From positions 1 through 26,867 of the forward strand of contig NZ_JBAKFX010000055.1 in the NCBI RefSeq assembly GCF_037577855.1: DNA of 26,867 nt, in the 5' to 3' direction. The stretch is from Dethiothermospora halolimnae. GTDB lineage: Bacteria > Bacillota > Clostridia > Tissierellales > VENL01. The translations under genes and the position numbers were made by a program. Below the pieces are notes generated by a model, which saw nothing but the letters and a program-made list of their open reading frames with translations, was not told the origin of the DNA and did no database searches. Positions 15,069-22,675 of the stretch are shown in pieces. Within the stretch, counting starts at the first letter, position 1. Each line of letters starts with the position of its first letter.

Positions 15069-15143
15069 TTAATCAGAGTCCTTTCCTAAGTCCCATGGTT
15101 CTATAGTTTTCCACTCCATAGTTGGCCAGTTATTTCTTGACAT
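15069..15143 (-). pseudogene. N-terminal stub resembling a beta-lactamase-family serine hydrolase
   Basis: A 24-codon reading with an AGAAGG Shine-Dalgarno 8 bases before its ATG. It has three tryptophans, in N-W-P-T-M-E-W-K-T-I-E-P-W-D-L-G-K-D-S. This recalls the start of many class C beta-lactamase-like serine hydrolases (W-P-T-x-x-W-x-T-S-x-P-E-x-x-G-M-D-S). A TAA follows at once; the same frame runs on for 15 more codons to 15021 without recognisable family sequence. I read it as what is left of a gene downstream of the dead MerR gene. An independent small protein cannot be excluded. Confidence 0.4.
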
Positions 15144-15177
15144 TTTACATACCTTCTAAAAGACTTTTTTGTTTCAC

Positions 15178-15300
15178 TTAATAACTTAGTAGAAACATGG
15201 AATAATACCTATAACCATTTTCAGGATTGATCTCATCATAATATCTAAGTGTTTTTTTAAATATTTATAATATTTTTTAAAAATCTCCAATAGGTAGCAA
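15178..15300 (-). pseudogene. Dead MerR-family regulator gene
   Basis: After a GGAGGGAG Shine-Dalgarno (15305-15312), a TTG at 15300 opens M-L-P-I-G-D-F, followed in the same frame by TAA, K-I-L, TAA, then I-F-K-K-T-L-R-Y-Y-D-E. This is the start of a MerR protein (M-x-x-I-G-E-F-S-K-...-K-T-L-R-Y-Y-D-E) with two nonsense changes. The next residues, I-N-P-E-N-G-Y-R-Y-Y-S, show that the 'GL(L/F)xP...' part between YYDE and NGYRYYS has been deleted. The frame then ends at 15178 and the effector domain is gone. Its promoter upstream is still recognisable. Confidence 0.75.
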
Positions 15301-15369
15301 CACACTCCCTCCATTCTTTACATTTTATATAGACTAAATACTGAAAGAATCAATAGTTTCTTCAATTCT

Positions 15370-15400
15370 ACTATATACCCTCCCCTAAGGAGAGAGTCAA
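15370..15400 (-). promoter_or_regulatory. MerR-type promoter with 19-bp spacer and operator dyad
   Basis: On the minus strand TTGACT (15400-15395) and TATAGT (15375-15370) are 19 bases apart, the stretched spacing that MerR-family activators correct by twisting DNA. The spacer holds a dyad: ACCCTCCCC-TAA-GGAGAGAGT on the plus strand, with 7 of 9 positions symmetric. It lies just upstream of the dead MerR gene and is clearly its own former control site. Confidence 0.75.
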
Positions 15401-15419
15401 TAGAAAAATTATTTTCTAT

Positions 15420-15458
15420 AAAAAGCTGGCTATACTAATTTAGCATGGCCAGCTTTTT
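15420..15458. terminator. Bidirectional terminator between the dead MerR locus and the peptidase fragment
   Basis: Arms AAAAAGCTGGC (15420-15430) and GCCAGCTTTTT (15448-15458) pair perfectly over 11 bp, with a 17-base loop and T5 on both strands. The stop codon of the membrane fragment lies inside the loop. Confidence 0.75.
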
Positions 15459-15755
15459 AGTTCCCTGTCTTTTTTCCTGTGAAAAAAATTGTTCTGTCCA
15501 AAAGTCTAACTCATCATCTGCACTAAACCAATTAGCTTCATTAGTATCCTTATTAATTGTATATGCTATGGTATTCATTCTCGGCATCTTCTCAGAAAAT
15601 TTAACATTTATAACAGTTATGCCTACTGTAAGAAGCCCCACTAAAAGACTTCCTATGATTACAGTCCTATAGTTAGTAATTATAGTATCAACAATGGGAT
15701 TAATAAATCCTAACATTAACACCCATATTACGAAATCGTAATCCTTTATTGTCAA
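15435..15755 (-). pseudogene. Fragment of a membrane protein, probably the C-terminal part of an M28-type peptidase
   Basis: A 106-codon open frame whose only upstream start is a TTG without a Shine-Dalgarno. It holds one or two hydrophobic segments ('VIWVLMLGFINPIVDTII' and 'TVIIGSLLVGLLTVGITVI') and then 'NTIAYTINKDTNEANWFSAD' followed by D-E-L-D-F-W-T-E-Q-F-F. This last part recalls the segment after the final membrane helix in large M28-family metallopeptidases with a membrane C-terminal half (Y-x-L-D-A-D-T-x-x-A-x-W-x-S-x-D-x-x-x-D-x-W-T). The catalytic domain is missing, so it is most likely a truncated remnant. The family assignment rests on memory of this pattern and is moderate. Confidence 0.5.
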
Positions 15756-15768
15756 TTAATTAATATAT

Positions 15769-15797
15769 TTGTTATACTTAGAAATATAAGTTATAAA
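15769..15797 (+). promoter_or_regulatory. Probable promoter of the kinase-regulator operon
   Basis: TTGTTA (15769-15774) and TATAAA (15792-15797) are 17 bases apart, about 45 bases before the kinase start codon. The match to sigma-A sites is fair. Confidence 0.45.
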
Positions 15798-15841
15798 GAT
15801 TATTATGTCAAAAAATAACGTATAACAGTAGGGGGAATTGT

Positions 15842-17140
15842 GTGGAAATATTTAAAACCAAGTATTTAAAAGAAATCTTTATTATAGCTTTAGTTGATTC
15901 ATTGACATCATTATTTTATTTTGCATTTCCCTTAGAAGGCTTTAGAATCACATTATCAGTAGTATTTATCCTTATTTTTTTAACTATTTATAAAGACATT
16001 AACCCAATTGTAGTTCTTACAATTTCAGGGTTTATGCAAATACTTTTCAGAAGTGTTGGAACTTTCATTATATTTGGTGTGGATTTTAAATATGCTTTTT
16101 TAAGTAGCTATCAAGAGATGGCTTTTTATGTGCTTTATGGAGTATTATTCAATTATCTCTACTCAATAGATAGGCAACAGAAACCCCATATAAAATTTAT
16201 GGTTATTTTGTGTTGTGATTTCATAGCAAATATGGGAGAAGTATTACTTAGGATGATACAATTTCCATATGACGATATATATTCAACAATTAGCACCTTA
16301 GCAGTAGCAGTACTTTTAAGAACCATAGTATCTTTTACAATAATTACCCTTATGAAATATCATGAGCTTTTTATAGTTAAAGAAGAACATGAAAAAAAAT
16401 ATAAAAATTTAGTATCTTTGGTTTCTAGTATGAAGAGCGAATTATATTTTATGAATATGAACACAGAACATTTGGAAAATGTCATGGAAAACTCATATAA
16501 TCTTTATGACTTAATCCTTGAAAAAAAATTGGATAAAGAAGTAAAAAACATATCCCTTAATATAGCAAAGGATGTCCATGAGATAAAAAAAGACTACTTG
16601 ATGGTAATAACTGGACTAGACAAAATAATGGAAAATAAAATAGAATATAATGAAATGAAACTAAAGGACGTATTTGATATACTACAAGAAAATACCAAGA
16701 GATATTTAGAGTCGGAAGACAAAGAAATAGAAATAAAGTTTAATATAAAGTCAAATGAATATATAAGAGAGCATTACTCTTTAATGTCCATCTTTAGAAA
16801 CCTAATCAATAATAGTATAGAAGCAATGGATAATACTAAGGATAACAAAAAAATTGTGATAGAACACAGGGAATACAAAGATAATCATGTATTTAATATT
16901 TCAGATAACGGTAAGGGCATTAAAAACAGGGATTTATCATATATATTTGAGCCAAGATTCTCTATGAAATTTGATGAAAACACTGGCAACATAGGAAGGG
17001 GTATAGGTCTTACATTGGTCAAAGATATAGTTGAAAATAAATTTAAAGGAAAAATAAAAGTCAAATCTCAATATCACAAAGGGACTAAATTTAATATAGA
17101 GATACCTAAAAAAAGTTTGGAGGTAATTACCGATGCTTAA
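15842..17140 (+). CDS. Sensor histidine kinase, GlnK/YcbA-like
   Basis: A membrane sensor kinase of 432 residues. Residues 1-175 contain about six hydrophobic segments with very short loops. A cytoplasmic linker with coiled-coil character follows (178-235). The phosphoacceptor is His246 in 'IAKDVHEIKKDYLMVITGL', the H-E-I-K-K-D form seen in kinases of the GlnK/DcuS-related group. The ATPase domain has the N box 'FRNLINNSIEAMDN' (319-331), 'DNGKGI' (355-360), the F box 'IFEPRFSMK' and 'GRGIGLTLVKDIV' (386-398). Translation starts at a GTG with GGGGG upstream. It overlaps the response regulator by 8 bp. The signal is unknown; Bacillus GlnK senses glutamine. Confidence 0.87.
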   Translation: MEIFKTKYLKEIFIIALVDSLTSLFYFAFPLEGFRITLSVVFILIFLTIYKDINPIVVLTISGFMQILFRSVGTFIIFGVDFKYAFLSSYQEMAFYVLYGVLFNYLYSIDRQQKPHIKFMVILCCDFIANMGEVLLRMIQFPYDDIYSTISTLAVAVLLRTIVSFTIITLMKYHELFIVKEEHEKKYKNLVSLVSSMKSELYFMNMNTEHLENVMENSYNLYDLILEKKLDKEVKNISLNIAKDVHEIKKDYLMVITGLDKIMENKIEYNEMKLKDVFDILQENTKRYLESEDKEIEIKFNIKSNEYIREHYSLMSIFRNLINNSIEAMDNTKDNKKIVIEHREYKDNHVFNISDNGKGIKNRDLSYIFEPRFSMKFDENTGNIGRGIGLTLVKDIVENKFKGKIKVKSQYHKGTKFNIEIPKKSLEVITDA

Positions 17141-17990
17141 TGTGTATATTATCGATGATGATAGAAATATTGTTAGGATACTAAGTAATATAGTAGAGGA
17201 TAATTCTTTGGTGCACATAGTTGGCATTTCATATGGAGATGAAAATGTTATAGAAGAAATATTAGAAATAAAACCAGATATAGTTTTAATAGATCTTCTA
17301 ATGCCAAACATGGACGGTATTGAAATAGTAAAAAATATCAAACAAAAAGATAGTAAAATCAAATTTATTATGATATCTCAAGTAAATGCTAAGGGTATGA
17401 AAAGGAAAGCCTATGAAGTTGGAATAGAGTTTTTTATAAATAAACCTATAAATATAATAGAAGTAAAAAAAGTTGTCTCCAGTGTAGTTGAGAAAATTGA
17501 TATGGAAAGAATTATAAATAGAATAAAAAATGTTGTGGGAGATTCAAGTGGACAAATAGCTATTAAAGAAGTGGAGCATAAACGAGAACCTTTAACAAAT
17601 GTAAAAATAATTTTAAATAACCTAGGGATTATGGGAGAAAAAGGAGCAAAGGATATCATTAAAATATGTAGTTATCTGATAAAAACAGACTCATGTATAT
17701 ATGATTATAATATAAAGGACCTTTGCAAAAAACTCACAGAGGATAACCCAGGATCAATGGAACAAAGAATAAGACGAGCTATTAATAAGGGTTTAGCAAA
17801 TATATCCCACCTAGGAATAGAGGACTATACAAACACTATATTTACCCAATATTCAAATTCTGTATATAGCTTTGAAGTTGTTAAAAGAGAAATGGATTAC
17901 ATAAGGGGAAAAAGAAAATCCGGTGGTAAAATAAATGTTAAGAAATTCATAGATGCTATAATAAATTATAGAAGATTTAATGTTATGTAG
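17133..17990 (+). CDS. Response regulator with YcbB (GlnL-type) output domain
   Basis: A 285-residue partner of the kinase. The receiver domain (1-120) has the acidic pair D8/D9, phosphoacceptor Asp54 in 'VLIDLLMPNMDG', and Lys104 in 'FINKPI'. The C-terminal half ('LNNLGIMGEKGAKDIIKICS' through 'NPGSMEQRIRRAINKGLANI' and the final 'KKFIDAIINYRR') is the YcbB-type DNA-binding domain of GlnL-like regulators. GGAGG lies 9 bases before the ATG, inside the end of the kinase gene, so the two are translationally coupled. The nearest downstream gene, an NhaC-type antiporter, is the obvious candidate target. Confidence 0.88.
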   Translation: MLNVYIIDDDRNIVRILSNIVEDNSLVHIVGISYGDENVIEEILEIKPDIVLIDLLMPNMDGIEIVKNIKQKDSKIKFIMISQVNAKGMKRKAYEVGIEFFINKPINIIEVKKVVSSVVEKIDMERIINRIKNVVGDSSGQIAIKEVEHKREPLTNVKIILNNLGIMGEKGAKDIIKICSYLIKTDSCIYDYNIKDLCKKLTEDNPGSMEQRIRRAINKGLANISHLGIEDYTNTIFTQYSNSVYSFEVVKREMDYIRGKRKSGGKINVKKFIDAIINYRRFNVM

Positions 17991-18100
17991 TTTAAATATT
18001 CAAAAAATTTTAAATAAATAAATAATATTTCAGTATTATTTGGTATTTTTCTGTCTTGCCCATTTATAATATTAATTAAAATAAAGGGGGAGATAGATTT

Positions 18101-19534
18101 ATGAATGATGAAAACCATATCCACAGTGGAGTCTCATTCGGTCAAGCAATGATTCCTATTATATTTTTAATCATTGCATTATTTTTTGGAATCAATCAAT
18201 ACGGAGCAAAACCACATATTCCTATTTTAGCCTCGGCAGTTGTTGCAGGATTAGTAGGACTCAAAGCAGGATTTTCTTGGAATGATATGGAGGAGTCTAT
18301 AATTGACACTATAAAGGTATCCATGCAGGCTGTTCTTATACTTATGGTTATTGGTATGTTAATAGGAACATGGATCCTTTCTGGGACAGTTCCAACTATG
18401 ATATTTTATGGACTTCAAATTATTGCACCGGAAATATTTCTTATAGCAGCAACCCTTATTTGTGCCCTAGTTTCCATTTCCACAGGAAGCTCATGGACCA
18501 CCACAGGAACTGTTGGAATTGCCCTTATAGGAATAGGTGAAGGTCTAGGTATACCCCTTCCAATAGTTGCAGGAGCCATAATATCTGGAGCTTATTTTGG
18601 AGATAAAATGTCTCCACTTTCCGATTCAACCAATTTATCACCGGCAATGGCAGGTGCAGAACTTTTTGATCATATCAGACACATGTTTTATACAACGATA
18701 CCCAGTCTCGTAATTTCCCTTATAATATACGGAATAATAGGACTAAAATATGGTTCAAGGGAAATAAGTACAGAAACTATAACTCCAATATTAAATGGAC
18801 TTTCAATGGAATTTAACATAACACCATTATTATTAATACCACCGCTTTTAGTAATATTATTGGTAATATTTAAAGTACCTGCTTTACCAGGTCTTATAGG
18901 AGGAGTATTCCTTGGTGGAGTTTTCTCGGTTATATTTCAGGGAGTTGGAGCCAAGGAAATTATACAAGCTGCCCATTATGGTTTTGTCTCAAAAACAGGT
19001 GTAGAATCTGTGGATACATTGCTTACCGGTGGAGGCCTAGATAGTATGATGTCCACAGTATCCCTTATACTATGTGCCATGACATTTGGAGGTATAATGG
19101 AAAAAACAGGAATGTTGAAAGCCATATCAGCTAAGATACTATCCTTTGCCAATAGCACAGGGTCCTTGGTTCTATCCACAATTTTAACGGCAATAGCTGC
19201 AAACCTTGTGGCTGGAGATCAATATCTATCAATAGTTCTTACAGGAAGAATGTATAAAGATGTATATGATGAACGGGGACTTCACCCTAAAAATTTATCA
19301 AGGGTATTAGAGGATGCCGGAACCCTTTCATCACCTTTGATACCATGGAACACATGTGGAGCATTTATGCATAAGACCTTAGGGGTACACCCATTTGCTT
19401 TTGCACCCTATGCATTTTTAAATATATTAAATCCTCTGATTTCACTTTTCTATGGATATACAGGAATCACTATGGTAAAGACCGATGAAGAAAAATCAGA
19501 AGATAAAAAGCAGTACAGTTCAGAAGTTATTTGA
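18101..19534 (+). CDS. nhaC: NhaC-family Na+/H+ antiporter (possibly organic-acid exchanging)
   Basis: A polytopic membrane protein (477 aa, about 11-12 helices) of the NhaC family. Family-typical stretches are 'VSISTGSSWTTTGTVGIALI', 'ISGAYFGDKMSPLSDSTNLS', 'PALPGLIGGVFLGG', 'LVAGDQYLSIVLTGRMY' and 'LSPLIPWNTCGAF'. The family contains simple Na+/H+ exchangers and MleN-type exchangers that couple Na+ to malate or lactate; the sequence alone does not separate them. AAAGGGGGAG precedes the ATG. It is preceded by 110 bp, with a TATAAT at 18065-18070 but no good -35, which would fit activator-dependent transcription by the upstream response regulator. A strong terminator follows. Confidence 0.9.
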   Translation: MNDENHIHSGVSFGQAMIPIIFLIIALFFGINQYGAKPHIPILASAVVAGLVGLKAGFSWNDMEESIIDTIKVSMQAVLILMVIGMLIGTWILSGTVPTMIFYGLQIIAPEIFLIAATLICALVSISTGSSWTTTGTVGIALIGIGEGLGIPLPIVAGAIISGAYFGDKMSPLSDSTNLSPAMAGAELFDHIRHMFYTTIPSLVISLIIYGIIGLKYGSREISTETITPILNGLSMEFNITPLLLIPPLLVILLVIFKVPALPGLIGGVFLGGVFSVIFQGVGAKEIIQAAHYGFVSKTGVESVDTLLTGGGLDSMMSTVSLILCAMTFGGIMEKTGMLKAISAKILSFANSTGSLVLSTILTAIAANLVAGDQYLSIVLTGRMYKDVYDERGLHPKNLSRVLEDAGTLSSPLIPWNTCGAFMHKTLGVHPFAFAPYAFLNILNPLISLFYGYTGITMVKTDEEKSEDKKQYSSEVI

Positions 19535-19540
19535 AAATAT

Positions 19541-19586
19541 AAAAACCATGGATATTTGGTATATGTGTCAAATATCCATGGTTTTT
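19541..19586 (+). terminator. Terminator after the NhaC-type gene
   Basis: Arms AAAAACCATGGATATTTG (19541-19558) and CAAATATCCATGGTTTTT (19569-19586) pair perfectly over 18 bp, followed by ATTATT. The interval 19587-19675 shows only a small palindrome (ACGGT-TC-ACCGT at about 19599) and no gene. Confidence 0.85.
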
Positions 19587-19675
19587 ATTATTTATGGTAC
19601 GGTTCACCGTTCTTCTCATAACATCATAAACTTAGAATATACTTTAAATATAGTTTTGTAAGCTGATGTAGTATA

Positions 19676-19702
19676 AAAAGACACTCTTCTAAAGTGTCTT
19701 TT
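19676..19702 (-). terminator. Terminator at the left end of the defence island
   Basis: AAAAGACACT (19676-19685) and AGTGTCTTTT (19693-19702) form a perfect 10-bp stem with a 7-base loop; the minus-strand tail is TTTTTA. It lies 20 bases after the stop codon of the ATPase gene. Confidence 0.8.
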
Positions 19703-19722
19703 CTGATTTTTAAAACCCTAAT

Positions 19723-22296
19723 TTATTTTTTAACTTTTAGTATCTCTTGAAATAATCCATAATCACGTACTAATTTATCATATGTAGGGGATAATGTTTC
19801 TAAAGGAGAACTATGTCTATTGCCATAACGACTTGTATTATTGTATAAATTATGTATTTTATCAATTAATTCTTTATCAAGATTTTTTAGTTCTAGCAAG
19901 CTGTACATTCTGATATTAGGTCTATATCTATTTATTAATCCATTTAGTAATTTATTTTCTACAAAACTCTCTAGGCAACCACTCATTAAATCATAAACTC
20001 CAGATATTTCATTTTCGTCAATTTCATATGGTTTCATATTTTTAAACCTATCTATTGTTTTTTTGATTTTTTTACCAAGTTCTTTGATTTGTTTATCTTT
20101 ATTACTTAATATAGTATTATTAATTATATATATTTGCTCATCTGACTTTATTACTTCATTAATTTTACCTTTATCTGTACTAATTAGAGAATTTAAAAAA
20201 TAAATATTATGTGTAAATACTATAACTTGGTTTCCTTCGTTTACTAATTTCCAAATTCTATTTTTTACATAGTCTATTCTTTCATAATCTAAACTATTTA
20301 CGGGATCATCAAATATATATATTCCTCTGAAATCGTCAATTTGTGATTGAGCAAAAAACTCTGCTAAAGAATGAATCTTTAATTCTCCTTCACTATATAT
20401 ATCCGATAATTTATAATTTCCAATTCTACATAGCCTTTTATTCTTTTTAGGTTTTATATTAAGTTGCTTTGGTGGATGTAAGTCTAACTCTTTATATTCA
20501 TTATATAATTTTTCAGAAAACACTTTCATAATTGATTCTTTTGAAAACTTATTCTCTAATCTACTTAGATTCCTTTTTAAAGCAGTAAGGTCTTTCAATT
20601 TTGTATCTATATCTTCTATTATTAATTTATTTTCAATTAATTTTTTTAAAATATCACGATTATCTGCTATTACTTTCTTAGTTTTTAATTCTTTGATATT
20701 TTTATTAATTTCTACTAACTTAGATTTTTTATCTCTGTTATTATCGTTTATTTCTCTAATCTTTTTATTTATATAATCTTTAAGTTCTAAATATCTATCT
20801 ACTATTGATATATAGTAGTCCAAATTAATAGAGTTTATTTCTTCAAAGTTTTCTACTTTGTTTTTAATTGTTTTAAAGAAAAATTCAAATTTTTCTTTTT
20901 TAATGCTAATTAGTTCTTGACTCTTGTCTTGTTTTAGTATCTCATTGATGTTTTCATTATATATATCCAATTGTTCTATAAACATAAGTATATCTTCTGT
21001 TTCTTCTATTATATCTTTTCGATATTTGTTTATTTTATCAATTTCTTTTTTATAAGAATTTTTTATGTTTCCATAAGCTTTTATTAGCTTTTTTGAATCA
21101 TCTTCTAGTTCTTGATTACAATATGGACATTTATTTTTACTATATTCAAATCTTTCTTCTTCAGTTAGTGCTTGTACAAATTTAATACCTGCTTCTATAA
21201 AAGTATCCCATTCTTCATTACCTATCCAGCTTTCAGGTATGTAATTACTTAGATTTTTTTTATTATTACTTTCATATAATTTTTTGAATTTTAATAAGTC
21301 TATTAATTTACTATTATAATTTAGAAAAAACTTGTCATTATATTTAAAGCAATAATCTCTTTTCTCTTCCAAAAGATTATTACAGCACAATTTTTCCAAT
21401 ATAATATCTATTTCTTTTAATCTATCTTTATATGGTTTAGTTAACATTTGGGATGCATTCAATTCATATAATACTTTTTTATTATTTAATTCCTCTAATT
21501 CCTTGGAATCTCTTTCTGAAAAACTTACGTCTTTTATAATCTTTTTTATATCTTTATGACTCTTATCTAGAAAGTCTATATCATTTTTTAATATCTCTTT
21601 GACATCATTTGTCTTTGAACTTATTTTATTTTCTTCTTCCTTAAGCATATTTGATATCTCTTCTAACAAGTCTCTAATCACATAAAAATATTGTTGTTTT
21701 AAATAAGGGATCTCGAATTCATTTTCTTGATCATTATTAACTATGAAGTTCGAAATATAATTGTCAAAAATCTTTACATTTGTATTACTTATTTTTGAAT
21801 TTGAAGAGTCTATTATCTGTTCTTGATTATTTGAATCTAAAAACTTTAATCTATACCCCATATTGTTATCTTTTGAGTTTATATTAGGCACACACCTATT
21901 TGGACTTTCAAGTCCCAGCGAATTACATAAAGCTTTATATAGGGAACTTTTTCCTACACCATTTTTCCCATAAAAAACATTTAATCCTTCATTTAAAGAA
22001 ATCGGTTCTTTTAAATCTACTAAGCCATAATTCTTTACTCTACTAATCTCTTTAATGCCTAAAATTTGCAACTCATTACAAGTTTCGTTTTTATTAGTTG
22101 TTGCACTTATTTCTAAAGAAGCTTTATTTTCATCAGGCTTATCAGTTTTTATTATACTACATATAAGTTTCTCAATATCTTCATTTTTCAAATCATCATT
22201 AAGTACCTTTTTCAGAATTGGATTAATCCACTCATAAGACTCACTCTTATCAAAGTTATTGTTTTTTAAATATTCAATAGCATTTACAACTTTCAT
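19723..22296 (-). CDS. SMC/RecF-like AAA ATPase with zinc hook (AAA_13/RloC-like), defence-associated
   Basis: An 857-residue ABC-type ATPase of the SMC/Rad50 architecture. Residues 1-90 are an extra N-terminal region; Walker A is G110-K-N-G-V-G-K-S-S118. Two long coiled-coil halves (about 205-380 and 400-600) flank the zinc-hook motif C390-P-Y-C393. The signature 'YSEGELKIHSLAEFF' (634-648), Walker B 'IFDDPVNSLD' (661-670) and H-loop 'VIVFTHN' (691-697) follow. The tail (740-857) ends in 'NNTSRYGNRHSSPLETLSP'. This layout recalls RloC, the zinc-hook relative of the anticodon nuclease PrrC, and the wider AAA_13 group. An R-x3-E...H nuclease triad like that of PrrC is not clear: the likely Glu (E775 in 'SGCLESF') has Ser, not Arg, four residues before it. 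It is 37 bp after the DUF2188 gene, in one unit. Confidence 0.8.
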   Translation of the reverse strand: MKVVNAIEYLKNNNFDKSESYEWINPILKKVLNDDLKNEDIEKLICSIIKTDKPDENKASLEISATTNKNETCNELQILGIKEISRVKNYGLVDLKEPISLNEGLNVFYGKNGVGKSSLYKALCNSLGLESPNRCVPNINSKDNNMGYRLKFLDSNNQEQIIDSSNSKISNTNVKIFDNYISNFIVNNDQENEFEIPYLKQQYFYVIRDLLEEISNMLKEEENKISSKTNDVKEILKNDIDFLDKSHKDIKKIIKDVSFSERDSKELEELNNKKVLYELNASQMLTKPYKDRLKEIDIILEKLCCNNLLEEKRDYCFKYNDKFFLNYNSKLIDLLKFKKLYESNNKKNLSNYIPESWIGNEEWDTFIEAGIKFVQALTEEERFEYSKNKCPYCNQELEDDSKKLIKAYGNIKNSYKKEIDKINKYRKDIIEETEDILMFIEQLDIYNENINEILKQDKSQELISIKKEKFEFFFKTIKNKVENFEEINSINLDYYISIVDRYLELKDYINKKIREINDNNRDKKSKLVEINKNIKELKTKKVIADNRDILKKLIENKLIIEDIDTKLKDLTALKRNLSRLENKFSKESIMKVFSEKLYNEYKELDLHPPKQLNIKPKKNKRLCRIGNYKLSDIYSEGELKIHSLAEFFAQSQIDDFRGIYIFDDPVNSLDYERIDYVKNRIWKLVNEGNQVIVFTHNIYFLNSLISTDKGKINEVIKSDEQIYIINNTILSNKDKQIKELGKKIKKTIDRFKNMKPYEIDENEISGVYDLMSGCLESFVENKLLNGLINRYRPNIRMYSLLELKNLDKELIDKIHNLYNNTSRYGNRHSSPLETLSPTYDKLVRDYGLFQEILKVKK

Positions 22297-22333
22297 TTTT
22301 TACCCCCTTTTAAATTTAATGTGCTATATTAAA

Positions 22334-22564
22334 TCATCCTCTTGGGGGAAACGGATCACTCCCATATGTTCTTTCTTCTTCAATAGTTCCATCTTTTTTC
22401 TTAATAGTTAATTGACTGGGTTGATTATTTCTTGCTACTTGAACTCCATAATCTACTGCATCTTTTTTTACCTCAAAATTCTTTATTGCTTTTATACTTC
22501 CTTCTTTTTTGACCTGCCACACAATCTGATTCCAAACAACCCAATACTTATTTCTTTTACTCAT
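22334..22564 (-). CDS. DUF2188 small protein
   Basis: A 76-residue soluble protein with the DUF2188 pattern: 'YWVVWNQIVWQVKKEGS', a central 'FEVKKDAVDYGVQVARNNQP', then 'LTIKKKDGTIEEERTYGSDP' and F-P-P-R-G at the end. The function of the family is unknown. AAGGGGG and AGGA lie upstream of the ATG. It is the first gene after its own promoter (22601-22630) and precedes the zinc-hook ATPase by 37 bp. The tight pairing suggests a partner, regulator or trigger for the ATPase, which is inference from position only. Confidence 0.75.
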   Translation of the reverse strand: MSKRNKYWVVWNQIVWQVKKEGSIKAIKNFEVKKDAVDYGVQVARNNQPSQLTIKKKDGTIEEERTYGSDPFPPRG

Positions 22565-22600
22565 ATCCTATTTACCCCCTTGTTAATTATTTCTACTTAA

Positions 22601-22630
22601 ATTATATCACTGCATTATTTCAATATTCAA
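22601..22630 (-). promoter_or_regulatory. Extended -10 promoter for the DUF2188-ATPase pair
   Basis: On the minus strand TTGAAT (22630-22625) and TATAAT (22606-22601) are 18 bases apart, with TGA directly before TATAAT (extended -10). It lies 36 bases before the DUF2188 start codon and just after the res terminator. Confidence 0.75.
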
Positions 22631-22645
22631 ATAAACTTTACAAAA

Positions 22646-22675
22646 AGAGACACTCATAGTTAAATGAGCGTCTCT
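22646..22675 (-). terminator. Terminator overlapping the end of res
   Basis: AGAGACACTCAT (22646-22657) and ATGAGCGTCTCT (22664-22675) pair with one mismatch around a 6-base loop, and the minus-strand tail is TTTTT. The last codons of res lie inside the first arm, so termination is built into the gene end. Confidence 0.75.

Noticed and set aside
16937..17659. Minus-strand open frames opposite the kinase and response regulator
   Set aside because: They are hydrophobic antisense shadows of genes with complete motif sets.
18041..18060. Sigma-54 promoter (TTGG...TTGC) before the NhaC-type gene
   Set aside because: The GG and GC elements are 14 bases apart instead of 10, and no sigma-54 activator is nearby.
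19587..19675. Insertion-sequence remnant or attachment site at the left border of the island
   Set aside because: Only a short ACGGT/ACCGT palindrome is visible, with no terminal repeats and no copy at the right border.
19723..22296. Calling the ATPase a confirmed RloC anticodon nuclease
   Set aside because: The zinc hook and ABC layout fit, but the R-x3-E...H triad could not be placed; Ser stands where Arg is expected.
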